DNA of 64,000 nt from positions 88,984 to 152,983 of the forward strand of contig JAABQU010000111.1 in the NCBI GenBank assembly GCA_011391285.1, written 5' to 3'. Positions 28,645-37,767 of the stretch are shown piece by piece. Each line of letters starts with the position of its first letter. The first letter of the stretch is position 1. Made by a program: the position numbers and the translations under genes. The notes under the pieces are model-generated. The model was given only the letters and a program-made list of their open reading frames with translations. It was not told the origin of the DNA and searched no databases. The stretch is from Thiobacillus sp. Lineage in GTDB: Bacteria; Pseudomonadota; Gammaproteobacteria; Burkholderiales; Thiobacillaceae.

Positions 28645-29568
28645 TCATAGCTCCGCCAATGTCTTGATGTGCGCCGCCACGCTGCGTCCCAGGGCGCTGA
28701 GGTCGTAGCCGCCTTCGAGCACCGAGACGATGCGGGCTTCGGCGTGGCGTGCGGCCACGCCCATGACCTGCTCGGTGATCCAGACGTAGTCCGCTTCGAC
28801 CAGGCCGAACTGCGCCATGTCGTCTTCGCGATGGCCGTCAAAGCCGGCGGAGAAAAACAGCATCTGCGGGCGGTGGGCTTCCAGGCGCGGCATGATCTGT
28901 GCGGTGAACGCCTCGCGGTAGGCGGGGCCGGTGGTGCCTGCGGGCAGCGGCACGTTGACGATGTGTTCGCTGACGGTGTCTGCGCCGCAATGGGGGTAGA
29001 AGGGATGCTGGAAGGTGGAGCAGAGCATCACGCGCGGATCGTCGGTGAAGATGTCTTCGGTGCCGTTGCCGTGGTGGACGTCGAAATCGACGATGGCGAC
29101 CCGTTCGAGGCCGTGCGCTTCAAGGGCGTGCGCGGCGGCGACGGCGACGTTATTGAAGAAGCAGAAGCCCATGGCCTGGTCGCGGGTGGCGTGGTGGCCG
29201 GGCGGACGACAGGCGACGAAGGCGTTGTTCACGTCACCGCGCATCACCCGATCGACCGCCATGATGGCGCCGCCCGCGGCATGCAGGGCGGCGTCCAGGG
29301 TATGCGGGTTCATCGTGGTGTCGGGGTCGAGCGCGTGGAAGCCTTCGCTGGGGGAAGCGGCTTCGAGGGTGTCGATGTAGGCAGCGTCGTGCACCCGCAG
29401 CAGCTGGCTGCGATCCGCCCGGATGGCATCGAGATGGGTCAGGAAATCGAACAGATGGGCGGCGTGCAGCCGGTCGTCGATGGCGCGCAGCCGCTCGGGA
29501 CTTTCCGGATGCCAGCTTCCCATGTTGTGCAGCAGATAGCTGGGGTGGGTGATGTAGGCGGTATGCAT
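28645..29568 (-). CDS. Histone-deacetylase-family protein deacetylase
   Basis: A 307-residue class II HDAC-like amidohydrolase. Catalytic pieces are visible: PPGHHA with His125/His126, VDFDVHHGNGTEDIF with zinc ligands Asp161 and His165 next to Asp163, and FFSAGFDGHRED. The start at 29568 begins with MHTAYITHPSYLLH, as in the family. It removes acetyl groups from lysines or from small acetylated amines. It is divergent from a protein lysine acetyltransferase gene, which points to protein acetylation as its field, though that is inference. Confidence 0.9.
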   Translation of the reverse strand: MHTAYITHPSYLLHNMGSWHPESPERLRAIDDRLHAAHLFDFLTHLDAIRADRSQLLRVHDAAYIDTLEAASPSEGFHALDPDTTMNPHTLDAALHAAGGAIMAVDRVMRGDVNNAFVACRPPGHHATRDQAMGFCFFNNVAVAAAHALEAHGLERVAIVDFDVHHGNGTEDIFTDDPRVMLCSTFQHPFYPHCGADTVSEHIVNVPLPAGTTGPAYREAFTAQIMPRLEAHRPQMLFFSAGFDGHREDDMAQFGLVEADYVWITEQVMGVAARHAEARIVSVLEGGYDLSALGRSVAAHIKTLAEL

Positions 29569-29692
29569 GGCGCGCGAATGCAGGAAAATAAGCAAACTAT
29601 ACGCCCGGCGCGATGGCGCGGTAACAGGGGATGGCCTAGCATAGGCTGTCCCTGATCCAAACGATTTTTCCTCCCCCGTTTCCAAGCAAACC

Positions 29693-32371
29693 ATGCCCCA
29701 ACACTATCTGCACCCCCTGTTCAATGCCCGTTCGGTCGCGGTCTTCGGCGCCAGCGAGCGTGAGGATTCGGTCGCCGGCACCCTGTTCCGCAACCTGCGC
29801 CATGCCGGCTACAAGGGCGAGGTCTACCCGGTCAATCCCAAGCACGAGACGGTGTTCGGCGTGCGCTGCTACGCGTCGGCCAGCGAGCTGCCGGCCGTCC
29901 CGGAACTGGCGCTGATTGCCACGCCGGCGCCCACGGTGGCGGCGATCATGGAGACGTGCGGACTGCACGGCATCCGCCATGCCATCGTGTTGTCTGCCGG
30001 CTTTCGCGAGGTGGGCGAGAAGGGTGTGGCGCTGGAGGACGGCGTGAAGGCGGCGGCCAAAAAACACGGCATCCGTTTCATCGGTCCCAACTGCCTCGGC
30101 ATCCAGCGGCCGTCCATCGGACTGAACGCCACCTTCAGCCAGGGCGCGACCCTGTCCGGCGATCTCGCGCTGGTGTCGCAGTCCGGCGCAATCTGCACCG
30201 CCATGATGGACTGGGCGGAGACCAACGGCATCGGCTTCTCCAGCGTGATCTCCACCGGTGCGTCCGCCGACCTGGATTTCGGCGAGATCCTCGATTACCT
30301 CGCCTTCGACACCCAGACCAAGGGCGTCCTGCTGTACATCGAGGGCATTCGCGACGCGCGCCGTTTCATGAGCGCATTGCGTGCGATCTCCCGCTTCAAG
30401 CCCGTCGTCATGGTCAAGGTGGGGCGCCACGAGGCCGGGTCGAAAGCGGTGCAGTCACACACCGGCGCGCTGGTCGGCTCGGACGCGGTGTTCGACGCGC
30501 TGGTGCGGCGCGCCGGCGTGGTGCGGGTCAACACCATCCTGCAGCTGTTCGCCTCGGCACGGGCGCTGTCCACCCATATCCGGCCCACCGGCAACCGGTT
30601 GGCCATCGTCACCAATGGCGGTGGCCCCGGCGTCATGGCCACCGACCTCGCCATCGACATGGGGGTCCGCATGGCCGAGTTGTCGCCGGCGACACTCACA
30701 AGGCTCAACGCCGTGCTGCCTTCCAACTGGTCACACGGCAACCCGCTCGACATCATCGGCGACGCCACCGCCGAGCGGTATCGCGCGGCGGTGGATGCCT
30801 GCCTCGCCGACGACAACGTCGATGGCGTGCTGGCGATGCTGACGCCGCAGATGATGACGCGGCCTGCCGAGGCGGCCGAGGCCGTGATCGAGGTGGCGAA
30901 GACCTCGAGCAAGCCGGTGCTGACCTGCTGGATGGGCGAGGCCCAGGTACACGAGGGCCGACGCCTATTCAAGCAGGCCGGGATTCCCTACTTCACTACT
31001 CCGGAGCCGGCGGTCGAGGTGTTCTCCTTCCTGTCGGCCTTCTATGAAAACCAGCGTCTGCTGATGCAGACGCCGGGCCCGCTGTCGCAGCAGGCCGAGC
31101 CGGATGTCGAAGGCGCGCGCCTGATCATCGAGAGCGCGCTCGCGCACGGTCGCCACCTGCTGAACGAGGTGGAATCGAAGGCGCTGCTGGCGGCATTCCA
31201 CATCCCGATCGCCCAGACCCTGATCGCGCGCGATCCGATGGAAGCGATGCTGATGGCGCAGCAGATGGGCTTTCCGGTGGCGATGAAAATCAATTCGCCG
31301 GACATCACCCACAAGTCCGATGTCAATGGTGTGCGCCTGGGCTTGTCGAGCGGGCAGGCAGTGCGATCCGCCTTCGGCGAGATGCTGGCCGATGTGAAGC
31401 GCCTGCGGCCCGACGCCAGGCTCGAAGGCATCGTCATCGAGCCCATGGCGGCCCGCCCGCATGCGCGCGAGGTGTTGCTGGGCATGACCTCTGACCCGGT
31501 ACTGGGGCCGGTGATCGTATTCGGCGCCGGTGGCGTCGATGTCGAAGCCTTCAAGGACCGTGCGGTGACCCTGCCGCCGCTCAACCGCTATCTGGCACGC
31601 GACCTGATCCAGCGTACCCGCGTTGCGACCCTGCTGGGACCGTTCCGCAACCGCCCGCCGGTCGACATGGACGCGCTGGAGAACGTGCTGCTGCGCCTGT
31701 CGGAAATGGTCTGCGAACTGCCCTGGCTGGAAGAGCTGGACATCAACCCGCTGTTGGTGGACGAGCACGGCGCGCTGGCGCTGGATGCGCGCATCGTCAT
31801 CGCGCCGCGCGTGCCGATGGCCGACCGCTACGGCCACATGGCGATCCACCCCTATCCGGCGCATCTGGTGACGCACTGGCAATTGCCGAGCGGCAACGAC
31901 GTCGTCATCCGCCCGATCCGCCCCGAGGACGCCGAACTGACCCAGGGCTTCGTGAAGAGCCTGTCCGAGGAGTCCAAATATTTCCGCTTCATGGATTCGG
32001 TGAGCGAACTGTCCCCGGTTGCCCTGGCACGCCTGACCCAGATCGACTACACGCGTGAAATGGCGCTGCTGGCGCTGACCGAGATCGACGGACGCGAAGT
32101 GGAACTAGGCGTGGCGCGCTATGCCATCAATCCGGACGGCGAGTCCTGCGAATTCGCCCTGGTGGTCAACGACCAGTGGCAGAAGCAGGGCATCGGCCAC
32201 AAGCTGATGGATGTGCTGATGGACGTGGCACGCGGCAAGGGCATGAAGGTGATGGACGGCGAAGTCCTGAAAACCAACCGCCCGATGCTGAAGCTGGTCG
32301 AAGCCCTGGGATTCCGCATCGAGCCGCACCCGGAGGACGATACGGTGCGCAGGATTTCGCGCGAGCTTTAA
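29693..32371 (+). CDS. Protein lysine acetyltransferase, ACS(ADP)-GNAT type (Pat/PatZ)
   Basis: An 892-residue fusion. The N-terminal two-thirds are an ADP-forming acyl-CoA synthetase-like unit: a CoA-binding region (SVAVFGASEREDSVAGTL), LVSQSGAICTAMMDWA and an ATP-grasp part from about residue 470. The last 160 residues are a GNAT acetyltransferase with the acetyl-CoA loop QKQGIGHKL near residue 829. This is the PatZ/YfiQ/Pka layout, which acetylates and usually silences acetyl-CoA synthetase. In such enzymes the synthetase part is generally regulatory. The gene lies 124 bases from, and opposite to, a deacetylase. Confidence 0.92.
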   Translation: MPQHYLHPLFNARSVAVFGASEREDSVAGTLFRNLRHAGYKGEVYPVNPKHETVFGVRCYASASELPAVPELALIATPAPTVAAIMETCGLHGIRHAIVLSAGFREVGEKGVALEDGVKAAAKKHGIRFIGPNCLGIQRPSIGLNATFSQGATLSGDLALVSQSGAICTAMMDWAETNGIGFSSVISTGASADLDFGEILDYLAFDTQTKGVLLYIEGIRDARRFMSALRAISRFKPVVMVKVGRHEAGSKAVQSHTGALVGSDAVFDALVRRAGVVRVNTILQLFASARALSTHIRPTGNRLAIVTNGGGPGVMATDLAIDMGVRMAELSPATLTRLNAVLPSNWSHGNPLDIIGDATAERYRAAVDACLADDNVDGVLAMLTPQMMTRPAEAAEAVIEVAKTSSKPVLTCWMGEAQVHEGRRLFKQAGIPYFTTPEPAVEVFSFLSAFYENQRLLMQTPGPLSQQAEPDVEGARLIIESALAHGRHLLNEVESKALLAAFHIPIAQTLIARDPMEAMLMAQQMGFPVAMKINSPDITHKSDVNGVRLGLSSGQAVRSAFGEMLADVKRLRPDARLEGIVIEPMAARPHAREVLLGMTSDPVLGPVIVFGAGGVDVEAFKDRAVTLPPLNRYLARDLIQRTRVATLLGPFRNRPPVDMDALENVLLRLSEMVCELPWLEELDINPLLVDEHGALALDARIVIAPRVPMADRYGHMAIHPYPAHLVTHWQLPSGNDVVIRPIRPEDAELTQGFVKSLSEESKYFRFMDSVSELSPVALARLTQIDYTREMALLALTEIDGREVELGVARYAINPDGESCEFALVVNDQWQKQGIGHKLMDVLMDVARGKGMKVMDGEVLKTNRPMLKLVEALGFRIEPHPEDDTVRRISREL

Positions 32372-32378
32372 CGGCGCG

Positions 32379-32816
32379 TTATTCGCCTGCGCCCATCTTC
32401 CGGTCGACGCAGGCGAGATAGGCCGCTGCGTCGTATGGCGTGCCGCTGCGCTGCGACTGCCAGATCATTTCGGCCAGGCAGTCCATGATGTGGTGCTCCG
32501 CCTGCATGACGTCGCCGCAGTGCTCGACCATCTTGCGGTAGCGCTCGCGCAGGCCGGCCGGCTGGTCGATCGAGCGCTGCTCGGCAATCGCCAGGTGCAT
32601 CGACAGGTGCATGAACGGGTTGGTCTCGCCGAGCTCGGGCGGGTAATCGCGCACGCGGTAGCGGTCCGGATCGTCCAGCATCGGGTGGTACTCGGGATGC
32701 GCGAGGATCGTTTCCAGCGCGGGCACTTCCGCGCCCGCAAGCGGCTGCTGGCTGCGGTACTTGGCCCAGGTGTCGAAAAAGAACTGGCGGACCTGGTCGC
32801 GGCTGGGGTTGAACAT
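32379..32816 (-). CDS. DUF1841 family protein
   Basis: A 145-residue protein beginning MFNPSRDQVRQFFFDTWAKY and containing NPFMHLSMHLAIAEQRSIDQP and HHIMDCLAEMIWQSQR, the conserved blocks of the DUF1841 family. It has no signal or membrane segment. The family is common in Beta/Gammaproteobacteria and its function is unknown. It follows nth by 16 bases and is probably the last gene of the rnf-nth transcript. Confidence 0.85.
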   Translation of the reverse strand: MFNPSRDQVRQFFFDTWAKYRSQQPLAGAEVPALETILAHPEYHPMLDDPDRYRVRDYPPELGETNPFMHLSMHLAIAEQRSIDQPAGLRERYRKMVEHCGDVMQAEHHIMDCLAEMIWQSQRSGTPYDAAAYLACVDRKMGAGE

Positions 32817-32832
32817 GGATCGGTTTGGGCTG

Positions 32833-33555
32833 CTACGTTTGCCCCCTCGCCCGCTTGCGGGAGAGGGTTGGGGAGAGGGCGGTTTTGGGATCGGCTTTGC
32901 GCGTGCGCCCTGCCGGGGGCGCGGGCCAGGTTTTGCCCTTGTACTCGCACAGGTCGGCAATGATGCACTCGCCGCACTTCGGCTTGCGCGCCTGGCACAC
33001 ATAGCGCCCGTGCAGGATCAGCCAGTGGTGTGCGTCGACGCGGAACTCGGCGGGAATGGTCTTCAGCAGCTTCTTTTCGACTTCGAGCACCGTCTTGCCG
33101 GGAGCGAGACCGATGCGGTTGGCAACGCGGAAGATGTGCGTATCGACCGCCATGGTGGGCTGGCCGAACGCGGTGTTGAGGATGACATTCGCGGTCTTGC
33201 GCCCCACGCCCGGCAGCGCTTCGAGCGCGGTGCGTTCGGCCGGCACCTGGCTGCCGTGCAGGTCGATCAGCATCTTGCAGGCAGCAATCAGATGCTTCGC
33301 CTTGCTCCTGTAAAGCCCGATGGTCTTGATGAAATCGGCGAGACCCTCTTCGCCCAGCGCGTAGATCGCCTCCGGGGAGTTGGCCACCGGGAACAGGCGC
33401 CGCGTCGCCAGGTTCACGCCCTTGTCGGTGGATTGCGCCGACAGCACCACCGCCACCAGCAGTTCGAACGGCGTCTTGTATTCCAGTTCGGTGGTGGGAT
33501 GCGGATTGGCGGCGCGCAGGCGGCTGAAGATTTCGTGACGCTTGGCGGAATTCAT
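32833..33555 (-). CDS. nth: Endonuclease III
   Basis: A 240-residue DNA glycosylase/AP lyase for oxidised pyrimidines. The helix-hairpin-helix LPGVGRKTANVIL contains the catalytic Lys, VDTHIFRVANR the catalytic Asp, and the iron-sulfur site C-x6-C-x2-C-x5-C is in CQARKPKCGECIIADLC. The last 15-20 residues (after KTWPAPPAG) are extra and are encoded partly by a GC-rich palindromic repeat. The rnf-nth linkage is common in Proteobacteria. Confidence 0.95.
   Translation of the reverse strand: MNSAKRHEIFSRLRAANPHPTTELEYKTPFELLVAVVLSAQSTDKGVNLATRRLFPVANSPEAIYALGEEGLADFIKTIGLYRSKAKHLIAACKMLIDLHGSQVPAERTALEALPGVGRKTANVILNTAFGQPTMAVDTHIFRVANRIGLAPGKTVLEVEKKLLKTIPAEFRVDAHHWLILHGRYVCQARKPKCGECIIADLCEYKGKTWPAPPAGRTRKADPKTALSPTLSRKRARGQT
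32845..32880. repeat. GC-rich palindromic repeat inside the nth 3' end
   Basis: CCTCGCCCGC pairs with GCGGGAGAGG around a TT loop (32845-32866), followed by GTTGGGGAGAGGGC. This looks like the GGGAGAGGGTTGGGGAGAGGG-type intergenic repeats that occur many times in Betaproteobacterial genomes. Here it is read as the tail of nth. Confidence 0.6.
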
Positions 33556-33565
33556 CGGATCCGCG

Positions 33566-33718
33566 TCACTGCTCGACGAGGCGCTTTTTCAGGGCCTGTT
33601 TTTCCGCCTGGCGTCTCGCACCCGGCGTCTTTTCATGCTCGCCGGCCTTGCGCGCAAGCACCAGCGGCACATAGGGATTGCGCGGCTTAGGCACGCGCCG
33701 CTTCAGCGGCGGCTTCAT
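33566..33718 (-). CDS. Small basic hypothetical protein after rnfE
   Basis: A 50-residue, strongly basic protein (KPPLKRRVPKPRNPYVPL at the start, then alternating Lys/Arg/Glu). Its ATG overlaps the rnfE stop as ATGA and it ends 10 bases before nth, so it sits squarely in the operon. No membrane segment. I do not recognise a named family. Confidence 0.65.
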   Translation of the reverse strand: MKPPLKRRVPKPRNPYVPLVLARKAGEHEKTPGARRQAEKQALKKRLVEQ

Positions 33719-34389
33719 GCAGCAACCGCCACCGCAGCGCGTGCGCGCTGGTCGGCACGTGCCTTGTTCCAGTTGTGCGCGGCGATCAACAATCCCAGCG
33801 CGATGAAGGCGCCGGGCGGCAGGATGGCGAGCAGAAAGCCCTGGTAATCGGGCAGCACGTGCAGCACGAAGGGCTTGGCCTGTTCGCCGAACACCAGGTC
33901 GATCCCGGACAGCAGCGTGCCCTGGCCGGCGAGTTCGCGCATGCCGCCCAGCACCACCAGCACCATCGTCAGCCCCAGACCCATGGCGAAGGCATCGACC
34001 ACGCTGTGCAGCGGACGATTCTTGGAAGCGAAGGCATCGGCGCGCGCCAGCACGATGCAGTTGGTGGTGATGAGCGGAATGAAAATCCCGAGAACCAGAT
34101 ACAGCGGGTGCACGAAGGCGTTCATCAAGAGGTCGATCACTGTGACCAGCGCAGCGATGATGAGCACGAATACCGGGATGCGGATTTCGTGCGGCACGAA
34201 ATGGCGCACGCCCGATACCGCGCCGCTGGCGGACGCCATCACCAGCATGGTCGCCAGCCCCAGCGACAGCGCGTTGACCAGGGTGGTGCTGATGGCGAGC
34301 AGTGGGCACAGGCCGAGCAGCTGCACCAGGCCGGCATTCTGTTTCGACAGGCCGTTTTGAAAAAGCGTATTGAATTCCTGCAGGGTCAT
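33715..34389 (-). CDS. rnfE: Electron transport complex protein RnfE
   Basis: A 224-residue integral membrane protein with the RnfE/RsxE blocks NAGLVQLLGLCPLLAISTTLVNALSLG (shared with RnfA: LLGLCPLLA) and FIPLITTNCIVLARADAFA. The Cys residues in LGLCPLL and TTNCIVL are the ones proposed to bind an iron-sulfur centre in the membrane in Rnf/Nqr complexes. Six hydrophobic segments are visible. Confidence 0.95.
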   Translation of the reverse strand: MTLQEFNTLFQNGLSKQNAGLVQLLGLCPLLAISTTLVNALSLGLATMLVMASASGAVSGVRHFVPHEIRIPVFVLIIAALVTVIDLLMNAFVHPLYLVLGIFIPLITTNCIVLARADAFASKNRPLHSVVDAFAMGLGLTMVLVVLGGMRELAGQGTLLSGIDLVFGEQAKPFVLHVLPDYQGFLLAILPPGAFIALGLLIAAHNWNKARADQRARAAVAVAA

Positions 34390-35060
34390 GGCGGCGTCTC
34401 CTTGTCGGGCGCGGTATAAGGCGCGCTATCCGCTGCCAGCAGCGCGGCACGGTTGCGTGCAAAATAGTTTAGCGCGGCGTGCACTGCCTTGACCACGGCG
34501 CGCGGCGTGATGGTGGCGCCCGCGCGGGCGTCGAACTGGCCGCCGTCCTTGATCACTTTCCAGCGCTTGGCCTCGGGCGTGGTCAGCGACTTGCCGACAA
34601 ACTGCTCGATCCACGGGCTTTTGCTGCGGACGATGTAGTCGCCGAGTCCGGGCGTTTCACGGTGCGCGGTGACGCGCACGCCGGTGACGGTACCGTCCAC
34701 ATCGATGCCGATCAGGAGGGCAATGGTGCCGCTGTAGCCGTCCGGCGCGATGGCTTCCAGCACCACGGCGGTGATCGTCTCGCCGCGGCGGGCGATCCAC
34801 ATTGCCGAGTCGTTGCGCGTGCCCAGCAGTTCGTCCGGCGGCACCGCGCGCTGGCTGGCGAGCAGGTCGTTGTCATACAGCGCAGGCGGCAGCACCTGGC
34901 TCAGCAGCGCCAGCTTTTCGGCCTGCTGGCTGCGTTCGATGGTGGGCTCGGTGCGGGTGAAGGTGAACACCAGCAGCGCGGTGGCGATCAGCGCGAAGGC
35001 GAACAGGATCACCCCGGTGCGCAGGGCGTTGCGGCCTGCGGCCTTGATCTGGTCGATCAC
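34386..35060 (-). CDS. rnfG: Electron transport complex protein RnfG
   Basis: A 224-residue protein with an N-terminal membrane helix (TGVILFAFALIATALLVFTF) and a periplasmic FMN domain. The covalent FMN site is AGATITPRAVVKAV, where the Thr after GA carries the flavin. HRETPGLGDYI is also typical. The start is GTG at 35060, overlapping the rnfD stop as GTGA; the next ATG is far inside the protein. Confidence 0.93.
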   Translation of the reverse strand: MIDQIKAAGRNALRTGVILFAFALIATALLVFTFTRTEPTIERSQQAEKLALLSQVLPPALYDNDLLASQRAVPPDELLGTRNDSAMWIARRGETITAVVLEAIAPDGYSGTIALLIGIDVDGTVTGVRVTAHRETPGLGDYIVRSKSPWIEQFVGKSLTTPEAKRWKVIKDGGQFDARAGATITPRAVVKAVHAALNYFARNRAALLAADSAPYTAPDKETPP

Positions 35061-36094
35061 GTGGGCGGCTCCTTGCCGCGACGCGTGGCCCCGCCATAGA
35101 TGCGCGGCTGGGTCCAGGCGTCGATCAGCGGCACCGACAGGTTCATCAGCAGGATGGCGAAAGCCACGCCGTCCGGGTAGCCGCCCCAGGTGCGGATGAT
35201 GATGGTGAGCAGACCCGCGCCGAAGCCGAAGATCAGCTTGCCGCGCGGCGTGGTGGCGCCCGACACCGGGTCGGTGGCGATGAAGAAGGCGCCCAGCATC
35301 ACCGACGGGGCGAACAGGTGGAACCACGGCGCGCCGAAGCGGCCGGCGTCGAAGAAATGCAGGAAGCCGGCAGCCAGCCAGATGCCGGCAAGAAAGGCCA
35401 GCGGCACCTGCCAGCTGATGATGCGCAGCGCCCAAAGCAGCAGGCCGCCGAGCAGGAAGGCACCGGCCAGCCACTCGAACCCGATGCCGCCGTAGTGGCC
35501 GAAGATCGGCTGCACCATGATCTCGTCTACCGTGTATTGCTGCAGCAGCCCGGTGCGCAGCGCGTCCAGCGGCGTGGCCATGGTCACCGCGTCGAGCATG
35601 GCTTTCGGCACGTCGAGACCGAAAATCACGCTCGCACTTTGCGCCAGCGTGAGCGGGGCGTCCGTGAGCGATAGTGGTCCCGGCCACTGCGTCATCTGTA
35701 CCGGGAAGGACACGATCAGCACCGCGTAGCCGACCATCGCCGGGTTGAAGATGTTCTGCCCCAGCCCGCCATACAGATGCTTGGCCACCACGATGGCGAA
35801 CAGGGTGCCGGTGACGATCAGCCACCAGGGCGCCAGCGCAGGCAAGGACAAAGCCAGCAGCCAGGCGGTGACGATGGCCGACAGATCGGTCAGGAAGGGC
35901 TTGGCCGGATAGCCGCGCGCTTTCAGCATCGCCGCCTCGGCCACGAGCGCCGTCACGGTGGCGAGCGACAGCGTTACCAGAATGCCCGGCCCGAACAGCC
36001 AGACGTAGACCGCGATGCCTGGCAGCAGCGCGGCCAGCACCCAGGCCATGACCTGGGTGACGCTGGTGCGATCAAGAATGAACGGGGCGGGCAT
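35057..36094 (-). CDS. rnfD: Electron transport complex protein RnfD
   Basis: A 345-residue integral membrane protein with GGLGQNIFNPAMVGYAVL and DAVTMATPLDALRTG; the Thr in the MATPLD stretch is the position that carries covalent FMN in RnfD/NqrB. The C-terminal ATDPVSGATTPRGKLIFG block is also conserved. It forms part of the ion-pumping membrane core. It overlaps the rnfC stop by one base. Confidence 0.95.
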   Translation of the reverse strand: MPAPFILDRTSVTQVMAWVLAALLPGIAVYVWLFGPGILVTLSLATVTALVAEAAMLKARGYPAKPFLTDLSAIVTAWLLALSLPALAPWWLIVTGTLFAIVVAKHLYGGLGQNIFNPAMVGYAVLIVSFPVQMTQWPGPLSLTDAPLTLAQSASVIFGLDVPKAMLDAVTMATPLDALRTGLLQQYTVDEIMVQPIFGHYGGIGFEWLAGAFLLGGLLLWALRIISWQVPLAFLAGIWLAAGFLHFFDAGRFGAPWFHLFAPSVMLGAFFIATDPVSGATTPRGKLIFGFGAGLLTIIIRTWGGYPDGVAFAILLMNLSVPLIDAWTQPRIYGGATRRGKEPPT

Positions 36095-37767
36095 CAGGGT
36101 TTTTTCTCGTCGGTTTCCAGCGGCTGTCGCGCCATTTCGCGGATTTTAGCCCGCCGCGCCTCGATTTCCTCGATCTCGCGCTGCTTGTCGGGCGGCAGGT
36201 GATCAACGTTCTTGGGTGCGACCTCGGCTTTTTTCGCCTGCGCTCGCGCCAGCGCGGCGGCGATCAGCGCCTTCTTGGCATCGGCCTCGCTTTGGGCGGC
36301 ACCTTCGGCTTTGGGGGCCGCGGCGAGTTCGGCCCGCTTGGCCTGCGCCTTGGCGGCGAGCTTCTCGGCCTTTTCCTTTTTCTCGCGCTCGAGGCGGAAC
36401 TGGCGGAATTCGTGGCGCTCGCGCGCCAGGTCGGCGGCGCGTTTTTCCTTCTCGCGCGCCCAGATCTCGCTCTTGGCGTAGCGATAGAAATCGACCAACG
36501 GGATATGGCTGGGGCAGACGTAGCTGCAGCAGCCGCATTCGATGCAGTCGAACAGGTGGTATTCCTGGGCGCGGCCGAAATCGTCCGCCTTCGCGAAGCG
36601 GAACAGTTCCTGCGGCTGCAGTTCGGCCGGGCAGGCATCGGCGCAGCGGGTGCAGCGGATGCACGGCAGCGCTTTGGGCAGCGGTGGGAACAGCTCCCTG
36701 GATTTCACCAGGACACAGTTGGTGGCCTTGACCACCGGCACGCCGGTGTTCGTGATGGGCACGCCCATCATCGGCCCACCCATCAGCACGCCGGTGGTGC
36801 CTTCGCGGTCGCCCGCCAGCGTGATCAGCGTGTGCATCGGGGTGCCGATCAGCACTTCGAAATTCTGCGGACGCAGCACATGACCGCTGACGGTGACCAG
36901 CCGGGAAATCAGCGGCTCGCCGTGGTGCACCGCGCGCGCCAGGGCATGGGCGGTGCCGACGTTGAAGACCTGGATGCCGATGTCGGTGGAGAGCTTGCCG
37001 GAAGGCACCTGCTTGCCGGTCAGCGTCTCGATCATCTGCTTGGCGCCACCCGCGGGATAGATCGTCGGCACCGCGATCACTTCGACCTCGAAGTCCATTT
37101 TTCGCGCAGCAGCCTGCATCGCCGCAATGGCTTCCGGCTTGTTGTCTTCGATGCCGACCAGGATTTCCGTGCTGCCCAGCAGGTGACGCATGATCGCCAC
37201 GCCCTGCAGGATGTCGTCGGCATGATGGCGCATCAGCACGTCGTCGCACGTGATCCACGGCTCGCACTCGCCGCCGTTGAGGATCAGCGTGGGGCAATGA
37301 TGCTGTGCGCCGGGGTCGAGCTTGACCGCGCTGGGAAATACCGCGCCGCCGAGGCCGGCCAGCCCCAGGTCGCGCAGCCGCATGCGCAGGTCGGACGGAT
37401 CCATCGCGCGGTAGTCGATGGGTGCGTGGACGATCCACTCATCACGGCCATCGGTTTCGATAGTGATGCACTCGTCCGGCAGGCCTGAAATGTGCGGCAC
37501 GGCTGCGGGGCCGATCGCGCTGACGATGCCTGAACTCGATGCGTGGACCGCGGCGGATATATAGCCGTCCGCAGCGCCGATCAGCTGGCCCTTCAGCACC
37601 CGATCGCCCACGTTGACCACCGGCTTGGCCGGACTGCCCATGTGCTGGCGCATCGGGATGACCAGTTTTTTGGGAAGCGGCGCTGCGTGGACCGGTCGGC
37701 CGTTCGATTCGGACTTGTGCCCGGGCGGGTGAACGCCGCCCTTGAAGGTGTGCAGGGTTCGGCTCAT
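36094..37767 (-). CDS. rnfC: Electron transport complex protein RnfC
   Basis: A 557-residue peripheral subunit. It has a Nqo1-like NADH/FMN part (LGLAGLGGAVFPSAVKL, LILNGGECEPWITCDD) and two [4Fe-4S] motifs, CIRCTRCADACP and CIECGCCSYVCPS. The last 120 residues are a charged Ala/Lys/Glu-rich extension with coiled-coil character, as in gammaproteobacterial RnfC. It takes electrons from or gives them to NADH. The ATG at 37767 lies inside the end of a 101-bp tandem repeat. Confidence 0.95.
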   Translation of the reverse strand: MSRTLHTFKGGVHPPGHKSESNGRPVHAAPLPKKLVIPMRQHMGSPAKPVVNVGDRVLKGQLIGAADGYISAAVHASSSGIVSAIGPAAVPHISGLPDECITIETDGRDEWIVHAPIDYRAMDPSDLRMRLRDLGLAGLGGAVFPSAVKLDPGAQHHCPTLILNGGECEPWITCDDVLMRHHADDILQGVAIMRHLLGSTEILVGIEDNKPEAIAAMQAAARKMDFEVEVIAVPTIYPAGGAKQMIETLTGKQVPSGKLSTDIGIQVFNVGTAHALARAVHHGEPLISRLVTVSGHVLRPQNFEVLIGTPMHTLITLAGDREGTTGVLMGGPMMGVPITNTGVPVVKATNCVLVKSRELFPPLPKALPCIRCTRCADACPAELQPQELFRFAKADDFGRAQEYHLFDCIECGCCSYVCPSHIPLVDFYRYAKSEIWAREKEKRAADLARERHEFRQFRLEREKKEKAEKLAAKAQAKRAELAAAPKAEGAAQSEADAKKALIAAALARAQAKKAEVAPKNVDHLPPDKQREIEEIEARRAKIREMARQPLETDEKKP

